Assembly: GCA_035606665.1 (NCBI GenBank)
Contig: DATNEY010000027.1
Coordinates: 62,001-126,000, forward strand
From: DASUGC01 sp035606665
GTDB taxonomy: Bacteria; Acidobacteriota; Vicinamibacteria; Vicinamibacterales; SCN-69-37
Reading direction: 5' to 3'
Length of the DNA stretch: 64,000 nucleotides
Positions 45,248 to 52,814 of the stretch are shown in pieces (position 1 is the first letter of the stretch; every line of letters begins with the position of its first letter). Below the pieces are notes generated by a model that saw only the letters and a list, made by a program, of their open reading frames with translations, searched no databases and was not told the DNA's origin. A program made the position numbers and the translations under genes.

Positions 45248-45249
45248 GG
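45213..45249 (-). pseudogene. tRNA 3'-end fragment (degenerate, proline-like)
   Basis: Read on the minus strand this shows a TCAGG anticodon-stem half, a T-arm GTGGG-TTCGGAT-CCCGC and the acceptor CATCCCGA, but no 5' half. It aligns with the 3' half of tRNA-Pro at 46324-46400 with roughly 80% identity and an identical acceptor strand. The T-stem differs in ways that keep pairing, which suggests origin from another tRNA gene rather than random decay. It looks like an attachment-site scar. Confidence 0.7.
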
Positions 45250-45287
45250 CCAACGCTCCATCGAGCGCCGGCCTTCGTCATAACCTG

Positions 45288-46214
45288 ATGCTGGACGAAT
45301 CAGTGAAGAAGCGTCGGCACCATTTCGTCTGGCGTCATTACATCGAGGCGTGGACGAGCGATGGTCGGATCTTCTGCTGCCGTGATGGGCAGGTGTTCGG
45401 CGCCAACCCCAAGAACGTCGCGGTTGAAGGCGACTTCTATCGACTTCAAGATCTTACCGATGCCGACGTTTCGGCAATCAGGGGAATCATTGCACTCGTT
45501 CAGAAGGACCTAAGACCGCTAAGTGAGGGCTGGCTCGCCATCTTTGCCGCTCCCTTCGAGCTCCGCCGCAAATACCGAGCGCGCGGGCTGAAAGATCAAT
45601 CGGTGGAACAGCGTCTCGACGTCTTGTTCAGTAACTTGGAGGAAGAGATTCACGCCCTCCTGGAAGAGGAATCAGTCCCGCTGCTCGCTTCCCTTCGTAA
45701 GGGCCAAGCTGGAGCGTTTGAGACTTCGGACGGGTTTTCTCGACTGATGTATTTCCTGTCAGTCCAGTTCATGCGAACGAAGAGAACGAAAGAGGCGGTC
45801 AGGGCGTCGCTGGCGGGCCAGATGATCAATGTTGACAACACCTGGGGCGTGTTGCGCCACATGCTCGCAACCAATATGGCGGCGGCTTTCGCCGCGCGAC
45901 GCGACCGCTACCGCCTGGTCTTTCTCCGCGCGCCTGCTGATTGCCAACTGGTGACTTCTGATCAGCCGGTTATCAACACGCTCGCCTTGGACCTTCCTCC
46001 CGGCCAGGCTCCGGAATCAGTTGAGTTCTACTACCCGATCGCCCCCCGCCTGGCACTGCTCGTGAGCCAACGGGACGGCCCCGATCGCAGCGCCGGTCCT
46101 CAAATGACCGGCCATCAGGTCGCAACCTACAACCGCATGATGGCCGATGCATCTCATGAGCAGGTGTTCGCGGCGGATCCGGCCCTGTTCGAGAACCTTG
46201 GTGTCTCTCCTTGA
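45288..46214 (+). CDS. DUF4238-like protein
   Basis: A 308-residue protein opening with KKRRHHFVWRHYIEAW, the basic-HH motif that starts DUF4238 proteins, and a central SVQFMRTKRTKEAV with a later LVTSDQPV segment also typical of them. The biochemical role of the family is unknown. Codon choice is less GC-biased than in the neighbours (for example ATT, TTT and AAT are more frequent), suggesting later arrival. It is the only gene between the tRNA fragment and tRNA-Pro. Confidence 0.72.
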   Translation: MLDESVKKRRHHFVWRHYIEAWTSDGRIFCCRDGQVFGANPKNVAVEGDFYRLQDLTDADVSAIRGIIALVQKDLRPLSEGWLAIFAAPFELRRKYRARGLKDQSVEQRLDVLFSNLEEEIHALLEEESVPLLASLRKGQAGAFETSDGFSRLMYFLSVQFMRTKRTKEAVRASLAGQMINVDNTWGVLRHMLATNMAAAFAARRDRYRLVFLRAPADCQLVTSDQPVINTLALDLPPGQAPESVEFYYPIAPRLALLVSQRDGPDRSAGPQMTGHQVATYNRMMADASHEQVFAADPALFENLGVSP

Positions 46215-46280
46215 CGAACAGAGGTGCGCTCATCCGGTGGCTGCCGGAACGCCGTCGAGGCAAAGCACCGGCCCACAAGC

Positions 46281-46305
46281 AAACGGCCCGGCTGGGGCCG
46301 GGCCG
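46281..46305 (-). terminator. Terminator downstream of tRNA-Pro
   Basis: On the minus strand CGGCCCGGC-CCCA-GCCGGGCCG forms a 9-bp stem followed by TTTGCTTG. It lies 19 bases after the 3' end of tRNA-Pro. The T tract is short, so strength is uncertain. Confidence 0.55.
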
Positions 46306-46323
46306 AATCACAGCGACAAAGAT

Positions 46324-46400
46324 TGGTCGGGATGACGCGATTCGAACGCGTGACCCCCTGACCCCCAGTCAGGTGCGCTACCAGGCTGCGCTACATCCCG
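46324..46400 (-). tRNA. tRNA-Pro (anticodon GGG), CCA encoded
   Basis: Complete cloverleaf on the minus strand: acceptor CGGGATG/CATCCCG, D-stem GCGC with loop AGCCTGGTA, anticodon stem CCTGA/TCAGG with loop CTGGGGG, T-arm ACGCG-TTCGAAT-CGCGT, discriminator A and an encoded CCA (46326-46324). Its 3' end faces the DUF4238 gene, the side on which integrating elements insert. Confidence 0.96.
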
Positions 46401-46435
46401 AATATTGATCCGGGGGACTTCGTCCCGCCGGACCC

Positions 46436-46999
46436 CTATCGCCGACGCTTCCCTGGGGACTTCTTGGCGGGTCGCGTCGATCGCTCGGCTCGCGCGGCGC
46501 GGACGGAACGACTCGATGATTGTACTTTCTTTCCGGCCCGCGCGGGTTTCGACGTCTTCTTCGCCGACCGCCTCGCGGTCGCGGGCGCGAGACGAAGGGT
46601 GCCTCGATCTGCGCCGCCCGTCAGGACACCGAGAATCCCGTGGAGGCCGGAACGCACATCGCCGAGGGTCTTCCTAACTTCGCGATCGAGCAGTTCTCCA
46701 ACCGCCTCGTCCGAAACGTTGGCATCGTCCTCGGACTCGACCGCGAACATCGCCGGATCCTCTTCGCTCAACTGCCGGCGCGCGCCCGCGAGCGTGAGGC
46801 CTTCGACGAACAGTAGATGCTTGAGTCTCAGAACGCGCTCGACGTCGCCCTTGCGGTAGACCCGCGGCGAGCCGGCGCCCTTCGAGAGGCCGAGGTCCGG
46901 AAACTCCGCCTCCCAGCTGCGTAGAACGTAGAGCTGCACCTCGGCGATCTCGCAGACTTCCTGCGACCGAAAGACCGCGCGGTTGGGTATTGCAGCCAT
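46436..46999 (-). CDS. MerR-like regulator with basic tail
   Basis: A 187-residue protein. Residues about 8-75 form a MerR-type winged helix (RSQEVCEIAEV, VLRSWEAEFPDLG, GSPRVYRKGDVERVLRLKHLL). The middle is acidic, and the last 45 residues are a Lys/Arg/Ala/Pro-rich tail that may bind DNA nonspecifically. I chose ATG 46999; a frame open to 47191 only translates the 7-base repeat array in der. It lies close after der, on the same strand. Confidence 0.82.
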   Translation of the reverse strand: MAAIPNRAVFRSQEVCEIAEVQLYVLRSWEAEFPDLGLSKGAGSPRVYRKGDVERVLRLKHLLFVEGLTLAGARRQLSEEDPAMFAVESEDDANVSDEAVGELLDREVRKTLGDVRSGLHGILGVLTGGADRGTLRLAPATARRSAKKTSKPARAGKKVQSSSRSVRAARAERSTRPAKKSPGKRRR

Positions 47000-47015
47000 C
47001 GTCAAATTTGCGGGA

Positions 47016-47021
47016 AGTATA
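47016..47021 (-). promoter_or_regulatory. Possible -10 box of the MerR-like gene
   Basis: The minus strand reads TATACT, 16 bases before ATG 46999 and directly after the der stop codon. A matching -35 is not visible. Confidence 0.4.
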
Positions 47022-47027
47022 GCAGCG

Positions 47028-48530
47028 TCACTGCTCTCGCCGCCGTCGCCGGGCGGCCAATTCCCTGCGCGCCTGACGCTCTCGCCCTTTGAGTCTCTCT
47101 CGCCCGGCAGCCTTGCCCTTTGACCTTTGCCCTCTGCCCTCCGCCCCTCCGTTTGCCCTCTGCCCTTTGCCCTCTGCCCTGTTCTTGGCATCCGCTCTTC
47201 GTCGAATGGTCAACCGAATCGGCGTGCCTTCGAATCCAAAAGCCTCGCGCAGCTGGTTGACGAGGTACCGCTCGTAGGAGAAATGCAGCTCGGACGCCAC
47301 ATTCGTGAACAGCAGGAATCCAGGGGGATTCGTATGGTTCTGGGCCGCGTAGAGGATCCGCACCTCCCGCCGTGTCTTGCTCGTCGGGACGTGCCTCGCC
47401 GTGACTCGCTCGAGGACGCGATTGAGCTCGGAGGTCGACACTTTCTTCGCGCGCGCTTCGGCCACTCGCGTCACGACCTGCAGCAGCCGATCCGTCCGGT
47501 CGCCGGTCAGGGCCGAGATGTGGACGATGGGCGCAAACTCGAGGAACTTGAGCTGAAACCTGAGTTTGTCGTCGAACGCCTTCACGAATTCCTGGCCGCG
47601 ACCCTTCACCAAATCCCATTTGTTCACGGCGATGACGATGCCGCAGCCGGCTTGCTCGGCTTCACCGGCGATCGCGCCCTCGCGGTCGCCGGCACCCTCG
47701 GTGGCATCGACGACGAGCACCACGACGTCGGCTCTGGACATCGCACGCTTCGCGAGGACGACGCTGACTGATTCCACCTGGCCCGCTTCGGCGACCTTGC
47801 CGGGACGGCGCATTCCAGCCGTGTCGACGAGCCGGATCTGGTGATCGCGCCAGCGCAGCAGTATGTCCACCGAGTCTCGCGTGGTGCCGGGGATCTCGCT
47901 CACGAGCATCCGCTGCTGCCGCAGCAGCCGGTTTACGAGCGACGACTTCCCGACGTTCGGCCGTCCGACAATGGCAACGGCGAACTCACCTGATTCGGCG
48001 GGGACATGACGCGGGGTCAGGGTCGCCAGGCGACGCCCGACCTCGTCGAGCAGCTCGTAGACGCCGTCGCCATGCTCCGCCGAGACTTCGAACACCGGTT
48101 CGATCCCGAGCCGGTGGAATTCGTCGACGCGCGCACGCGCGGTCTTGTCGTCGGTCTTGTTGACCGCCAAAAGCATCGGTACGTTGAGCTTGCGGACCCG
48201 TCGAGCGATCTCTTCGTCGCCAGGTACGACTCCTTCGCGGCCATCGACGAGCATGACGACAATGTCCGCCGACTCGAGAGCCCGAAGTCCTTGTTCCACG
48301 ACGAGCGGGTGGAGTGGATCGGTCGTCGCGCCAAACAAGCCGCCGGTGTCGACCAGCGTGAAGTCGCGCTCACCCCACTTGGCAGGCGCCATCACGGCAT
48401 CCCTCGTCGTGCCGGCCACGGGCGCCACGATCGAGCGGCGCGTGCCGGTGATGCGGTTGAAGAGCGTGGACTTGCCGACGTTGGGCCGCCCGACGAGCAC
48501 CACAGACGGGCCAACTGCACGCTTGGACAT
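47028..48530 (-). CDS. der: Ribosome-assembly GTPase Der (EngA)
   Basis: An essential GTPase for 50S assembly. Two GTPase domains show GRPNVGKS twice, DTGG and DTAGMRR (G3), NKTD and NKWD (G4); a KH-like domain follows (about residues 355-440). The last 55 residues (after about 445) are a Lys/Arg/Gly/Glu tail encoded by a 7-base tandem repeat (47113-47180), which extends the 500-residue protein beyond the usual 440-460. Confidence 0.96.
   Translation of the reverse strand: MSKRAVGPSVVLVGRPNVGKSTLFNRITGTRRSIVAPVAGTTRDAVMAPAKWGERDFTLVDTGGLFGATTDPLHPLVVEQGLRALESADIVVMLVDGREGVVPGDEEIARRVRKLNVPMLLAVNKTDDKTARARVDEFHRLGIEPVFEVSAEHGDGVYELLDEVGRRLATLTPRHVPAESGEFAVAIVGRPNVGKSSLVNRLLRQQRMLVSEIPGTTRDSVDILLRWRDHQIRLVDTAGMRRPGKVAEAGQVESVSVVLAKRAMSRADVVVLVVDATEGAGDREGAIAGEAEQAGCGIVIAVNKWDLVKGRGQEFVKAFDDKLRFQLKFLEFAPIVHISALTGDRTDRLLQVVTRVAEARAKKVSTSELNRVLERVTARHVPTSKTRREVRILYAAQNHTNPPGFLLFTNVASELHFSYERYLVNQLREAFGFEGTPIRLTIRRRADAKNRAEGKGQRANGGAEGRGQRSKGKAAGRERLKGRERQARRELAARRRRREQ
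47113..47180. repeat. TGCCCTN 7-base tandem array inside the der 3' end
   Basis: About nine imperfect TGCCCTC/TGCCCTT units (read AGGGCAN on the der strand) make up this stretch and encode alternating Glu-Gly-Lys-Gly-Gln-Arg residues. Because 7 is not a multiple of 3, unit changes shift the peptide phase every three units, but the frame stays open. Confidence 0.75.
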
Positions 48531-48567
48531 CTACGCGAGTCTATCCGACTTCAATTTAGCGGATTAC

Positions 48568-48605
48568 TTGACTCCGTAAGTCCTTTGATTTAGCGTGACT
48601 TACGG
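48568..48605 (+). promoter_or_regulatory. HU gene promoter with overlapping inverted repeat
   Basis: TTGACT (48568-48573) with a weak TAGCGT (48591-48596) 17 bases on is a plausible promoter. A perfect 9-bp inverted repeat, CCGTAAGTC ... GACTTACGG (48574-48582 and 48597-48605, 14 bases between), covers the -10 region. Its place between -35 and start suggests an operator. Transcription would begin about 25 bases before the HU ATG. Confidence 0.5.
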
Positions 48606-48626
48606 CTGATCGGGGCCGCCTAACTC

Positions 48627-48899
48627 ATGATCAAAGTCGACATCGTCAACGAGGTCTCCAAGCTCGCCGACATCACCAAAGTGAAGGCGGAAGTGGCCGT
48701 GGACGCCGTGTTCGACGCGATGCGGGCCTCGATGATGCGCGGCGAGCGCATCGAACTGCGCGGCTTCGGCGTGTTCCAGGTGAAGCCCCGTAAGCGCGGC
48801 ATCGGCCGCAACCCACGGACCGGCAAGGAAGTCCGAATCCCGCCCGGACGGACGATTCGCTTCAAGCCCGGCAAGGAACTCCAGAACGTCGGCGGCTGA
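48627..48899 (+). CDS. hup: HU/IHF-family DNA-binding protein
   Basis: A 90-residue nucleoid protein. The dimer helices (IVNEVSKLADITKVKAEVAV) and the DNA-bending arm with GFGVFQVKPRKRGIGRNPRTG, including the intercalating Pro in NPRTGKE, are present. HU versus IHF cannot be decided from one subunit. A promoter with an inverted repeat lies just upstream, consistent with autoregulation. Confidence 0.93.
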   Translation: MIKVDIVNEVSKLADITKVKAEVAVDAVFDAMRASMMRGERIELRGFGVFQVKPRKRGIGRNPRTGKEVRIPPGRTIRFKPGKELQNVGG

Positions 48900-48904
48900 G
48901 CACG

Positions 48905-49831
48905 TTGCCCTTCGACCCACCGGTCGCATTCGACGCGCCACGCAAATTCCAGCACAGGTATGTCTGGCCTGTGACGCTGTTCGTGTTGACCCTCGCGATG
49001 ACGACGTTCATAGGCGGCGCGCATTACGCCGGGTTCCTTGAATCGCAGGGCCTGGCCCAACCGCGATTGGCGTCTCTGCAGTGGTTCGTGACCGGGCTCT
49101 TCTATTCAGTGCCGATGCTGCTCATCCTCGGCACGCACGAGTTCGGTCACTACTGGTACTGCCGGCGGCACAACGTCGATGCGACGCTGCCGTATTTCCT
49201 TCCGGCGCCCGTCCCGCTGACCGGCACGTTCGGCGCCGTGATCAAGATCAAGGAGCCGTTCCCGTCGAAGCGCGCGCTGTTCGATATCGGTGTCGCCGGG
49301 CCGATTGCGGGATTCCTAGTCATGGTCCCGCTTCTGTACGTGGGCATCTCGCTCTCCGCGATCGTCAAGGTTCCGGAGAATACGGACAACCTCATCTACT
49401 TCGGCGAGCCGCTGCTCCTGAAGGCCCTCGCGCGATTCCACTTCGGTACCCTGCCTCAGGGCTTTGACCTGATGCTGCATCCCATCGGCTTTGCGGCCTG
49501 GTTCGGGATGCTCGCGACGGCGCTCAACCTTCTCCCATTCGGCCAGCTGGATGGCGGCCACATCGCCTACGCGGTGTTTGGACGCCGCGCGCGATTCATC
49601 TCCGCGGCAACGCTGGCCGGAACCCTGCTCCTGACGCTGCGGACTTCCAGCTGGATCTCCATGGCCGTGATCATGCTCGGAATGGCGTTCTTTCTCGGGC
49701 TTCGGCATCCGCAGGTTCCGGACGATGAGGTTCCGCTGGACCGCACTCGCAAGCTCGTCGCCGTGTTCGCGCTCCTGATTTTCGCGATCTGCTTCACGCC
49801 GGTGCCGATCGAGATCTTCTTCGGTCAGTAG
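48905..49831 (+). CDS. Site-2 protease family (M50) membrane metalloprotease
   Basis: A 308-residue membrane zinc protease. HEFGH (78-82) holds two His ligands and the catalytic Glu; the third ligand, Asp, is in NLLPFGQLDGGH. Six or more helices surround them, and no PDZ domain is present, placing it with the short M50 group. TTG start 5 bases after the HU stop. The stop TAG is the head of a REP-like element. Confidence 0.87.
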   Translation: MPFDPPVAFDAPRKFQHRYVWPVTLFVLTLAMTTFIGGAHYAGFLESQGLAQPRLASLQWFVTGLFYSVPMLLILGTHEFGHYWYCRRHNVDATLPYFLPAPVPLTGTFGAVIKIKEPFPSKRALFDIGVAGPIAGFLVMVPLLYVGISLSAIVKVPENTDNLIYFGEPLLLKALARFHFGTLPQGFDLMLHPIGFAAWFGMLATALNLLPFGQLDGGHIAYAVFGRRARFISAATLAGTLLLTLRTSSWISMAVIMLGMAFFLGLRHPQVPDDEVPLDRTRKLVAVFALLIFAICFTPVPIEIFFGQ

Positions 49832-49904
49832 CCGGGGCTCGGCCCCGGCGGGACGCTGGCACTGAAGGGCCGGCAGCGCTGCCGGGGCTGAAGCCCCGGC
49901 CTAC
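49829..49904. repeat. REP-like element pair between the M50 protease and priA
   Basis: Head-to-head GTAG-palindrome units. On the plus strand GTAG-CCGGGGC-TCG-GCCCCGG supplies the stop of the M50 gene; on the minus strand GTAG-GCCGGGGCTTCAGCC supplies the stop of priA. A further palindrome lies between them. The convergent gene ends contain nothing else, so the element may also serve as a two-way terminator. Confidence 0.8.
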
Positions 49905-52126
49905 AGCACGCTGACCGGATCGACGTCGATCGTTACCTTCCGCTTGAGCTCGGGCCTTTCATCGAGCGCGCGCAGGAGCGCCTCGCGCATGGCCTTGCGT
50001 TTATTGCCTTTGATGAAAAACTGCGCCCGGAATTCGTCCTTGACCTTCGCGATCGCGGCAGGCGCCGGGCCAATCACCTGGCCGTGCGGATGATGGTGAC
50101 GCGTCCGGTTCACGAGATCCTGGGCCGCCGACATCGCCCGATCCGCCGACCTGTCCCTCAGCACCACGTTGATCATCGCGGTCGTCGGCGGGTAACGCAG
50201 GCTCGTGCGGAATTCCATCTCGCGGGCGTAGAACGTGTCGTAGTCCTGCGCGGCGCCAGCCTTCACGGCGTAGTGATCGGGATAGAGCGTCTGGATCACG
50301 GCTTCGCCGGGCTGCTCGCCCCGGCCCGCCCGGCCCACGACCTGCGTCAGCAGTTGGAACGTCCGCTCTGAGGCACGAAAGTCCGCCAGCCCGAGCCCGA
50401 CATCCGCCGAGATCACGCCGACCAGCGTCACGGCCGGAAAATCATGTCCCTTGGCGATCATCTGCGTCCCGACGACGATGTCGATCTCGCCGCGATCGAC
50501 GGCCTCGAGAACACGGGCGATGGCGCCACGCCGGCGGATCGTGTCGCGATCGACGCGGGTGATTCGCGCGCCCGGAAACTTCACTTTGAGATCCGCTTCG
50601 ATGCGCTCGGTCCCGAAGCCGGACTGCTCGAGGTACTCCCCGCCACAGGCTCCACACTTGCGGGGAACTGCCGCTGAGTAGTTGCAGTAATGGCAGCGCA
50701 CCCTGCGCTGCATCCGGTGGTACGTGAGCGAGACACTGCAGTGCGGACACTCGAGCGAGGCGCCGCACTGGCGGCAGAAGACGATTACCGCAAAGCCGCG
50801 GCGGTTGAGCAGCACGACGGTCTGTTCGCGCCGTTCGAGCCGATGTTCGATCGCCTTCACCAGCGGCTCGCTGAGCGCCACGTCCGCGCCGCGGGCCGCG
50901 TACTCATCGCGCATGCTCACGACCCTGACCGCCGCAAGCGGCCGGTCCAGCACCCGCTTCGCAAGCCGCACGTACTCGTAGCGGCCCGCCTTTGCGTTCG
51001 ACATCGACTCGAGTGACGGCGTGGCGCTGCCGAGCACAATGAGCGCGCCTTCCCTGCGAGCGCGCACCACGGCCACATCCCTGCCGTGGTACCTGGGAGA
51101 CTCATCCTGCTTGTACGATCCGTCCTGCTCCTCGTCGACGACGATGAGGCCGAGCTGCTCGATGGGCGCGAGCACGGCTGAACGCGTGCCGACAACGATG
51201 TCGACATCGCCGCGGCGGATGAGGTGCCACTGATCGTGCCGCTCCCCTTCAGCGAGGCCGCTGTGCTGAATCGCGACGCGCTCGCCAAACCGGCTCCTGA
51301 ACTGGCCTGCCAGTGACGGCGTGAGCGCAATCTCGGGCACCAGAATCAGCACCCGGCGCCCCTTCGCGATCACCTCACGCGCGAGCCTCAGGTACAGCTC
51401 CGTCTTGCCGCTGCCGGTGACGCCGTGGAGCAGAACCGTGTGAAAGGTCTGCGAGGCCGAGGCATCCTCGAGGCGCCGGAACGCGTCTGCTTGCTCGATG
51501 GTGAACACCGGCTCCGCCTGTGCGGCGCGGGACAGCGTCCACGTCTCGCCCGGATTCCGCAGCGAAACGTCGTCGCGCAGGCGGACGATTCCTGCCTGAA
51601 CGAGCGTCTTCACCGTGCTGAAACCGATGCCGGCCACGTCGAGATCAGCCATCGCGACGCCGCCCGGGCTCGCGCGCAGGGCGTCAATCAGAGCCTTCTG
51701 CTTCGCGCCGCGGATCTTGTCCGTCTTTGCGCCATCAACGAGATCCACCGACCTGACGGTCCGGAAGGCGTCTCCGTCGCCGCGCCTCGATGCCACCGGC
51801 ATCGCGAGCGCAAGCGCCCCGCCGGGACCGCTGGCGTAGTACTCACCGATCCAGAGCGCGAGGTCGACAACCGCCGCCGGTACGAACGGCTCGTCGTCCA
51901 GAACCTCGATGACGTCCTTCAGTTCCGAGCCAGGCGGCGCGGTTGCGGCGAGATCCGCGATACAGCCGATGACCGTGCGGCCGCCGACCGGTACCCGGAC
52001 CCTGGCGCCCTTGTGAAGCGGGCGCGTGGTGCGCGCGCGATAGCTGAGCAGGCCGAGCCCCGGGACGGGAACCCCGACGGCAATGATGAGATCGGCGCGA
52101 TCAGCCGGCGTCGGCGAGGAGGTCAC
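49901..52126 (-). CDS. priA: Primosomal protein N' (replication restart helicase PriA)
   Basis: PriA reloads the replisome at collapsed forks. The N-terminal 3'-DNA-binding domain (about residues 1-115) is followed by the SF2 helicase with Walker A GVTGSGKTE and Walker B DEEQD (about 320). The zinc-binding insertion has paired Cys (CRQC, CPHC, CHYC, CGAC), and the QVVGRAGRG motif VI is intact. Length (741 aa) is normal. GTG start overlapping the udg 3' end by 26 bases. The stop codon is part of a REP-like element. Confidence 0.96.
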   Translation of the reverse strand: MTSSPTPADRADLIIAVGVPVPGLGLLSYRARTTRPLHKGARVRVPVGGRTVIGCIADLAATAPPGSELKDVIEVLDDEPFVPAAVVDLALWIGEYYASGPGGALALAMPVASRRGDGDAFRTVRSVDLVDGAKTDKIRGAKQKALIDALRASPGGVAMADLDVAGIGFSTVKTLVQAGIVRLRDDVSLRNPGETWTLSRAAQAEPVFTIEQADAFRRLEDASASQTFHTVLLHGVTGSGKTELYLRLAREVIAKGRRVLILVPEIALTPSLAGQFRSRFGERVAIQHSGLAEGERHDQWHLIRRGDVDIVVGTRSAVLAPIEQLGLIVVDEEQDGSYKQDESPRYHGRDVAVVRARREGALIVLGSATPSLESMSNAKAGRYEYVRLAKRVLDRPLAAVRVVSMRDEYAARGADVALSEPLVKAIEHRLERREQTVVLLNRRGFAVIVFCRQCGASLECPHCSVSLTYHRMQRRVRCHYCNYSAAVPRKCGACGGEYLEQSGFGTERIEADLKVKFPGARITRVDRDTIRRRGAIARVLEAVDRGEIDIVVGTQMIAKGHDFPAVTLVGVISADVGLGLADFRASERTFQLLTQVVGRAGRGEQPGEAVIQTLYPDHYAVKAGAAQDYDTFYAREMEFRTSLRYPPTTAMINVVLRDRSADRAMSAAQDLVNRTRHHHPHGQVIGPAPAAIAKVKDEFRAQFFIKGNKRKAMREALLRALDERPELKRKVTIDVDPVSVL

Positions 52127-52814
52127 GCACTTTCTTCATGTCTTCCCAGACGTCGCGCTTGCGGTCGGGGCTCCGCAGGAGGAACGCCGGGTGAAACGTC
52201 GGGATCAGCAGGATGCCGCCGCGGAAGTCGTGGACCTTTCCGCGAATGCGGGAGATGGGCACATCGGTTCCGAGCAACGCGTGCGCCGCGAAGGTGCCCA
52301 GCGCCACGATGACCTTCGGCTGAATCGTGTCGATCTGCCGGAAGAGAAACGGCTGGCACGTCGCGACTTCGTCCGGCTCCGGATTCCGATTGTTCGGCGG
52401 CCGGCACTTCAGGACGTTGGCGATGTAGACGTCGCTGCGTTTCAGGCCGATCGACTCGATGATCTTGGTGAGCAGCTGCCCCGCGCGCCCGACAAACGGC
52501 TCGCCCTGGATATCTTCGTCCGCTCCCGGCGCCTCACCGACGAACATCAGCCGCGCCTGCGGATTCCCAACGCCGAAGACGATCTGCTTCCGGCCGAGGC
52601 CGTGAAGTTTGCAACGGGTGCAATCACCGAGGTCTTCGCGGATGGCAGGCAGCGACTCAGCAGCGACGGCGTCCAGAACGACAGGAACCTCCGTCACTCC
52701 GCTCCGTTCCTCCGAATGACTCCGTTTCCTCCACAATGGATCTTTCGAAACACCCGTGACGCCGAGCTCTTCATAGAATTCCAGATGATCGGCAACCGCG
52801 CGGCGATCGGTCAT
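52101..52814 (-). CDS. udg: Uracil-DNA glycosylase, family 4
   Basis: It removes uracil from DNA. The active-site motif GEAPGADED, the QGEPFVGRAGQLL segment and the late FHPAFLL motif match family 4. Cys residues in DCTRC, LKCRPP and ATCQPF fit the [4Fe-4S] ligands. The first 50 residues are extra and poorly conserved. It overlaps coaBC by 4 bases (ATGA). Confidence 0.94.
   Translation of the reverse strand: MTDRRAVADHLEFYEELGVTGVSKDPLWRKRSHSEERSGVTEVPVVLDAVAAESLPAIREDLGDCTRCKLHGLGRKQIVFGVGNPQARLMFVGEAPGADEDIQGEPFVGRAGQLLTKIIESIGLKRSDVYIANVLKCRPPNNRNPEPDEVATCQPFLFRQIDTIQPKVIVALGTFAAHALLGTDVPISRIRGKVHDFRGGILLIPTFHPAFLLRSPDRKRDVWEDMKKVRDLLADAG

Noticed and set aside
44813..45253. 146-residue minus-strand frame in the accessory region
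   Set aside because: It starts inside the tRNA fragment, and third-position GC bias favours the plus-strand frame.
47000..47191. N-terminal extension of the MerR-like protein
   Set aside because: The extra residues only translate the 7-base repeat array and the der 3' end in another frame; ATG 46999 starts the conserved domain.
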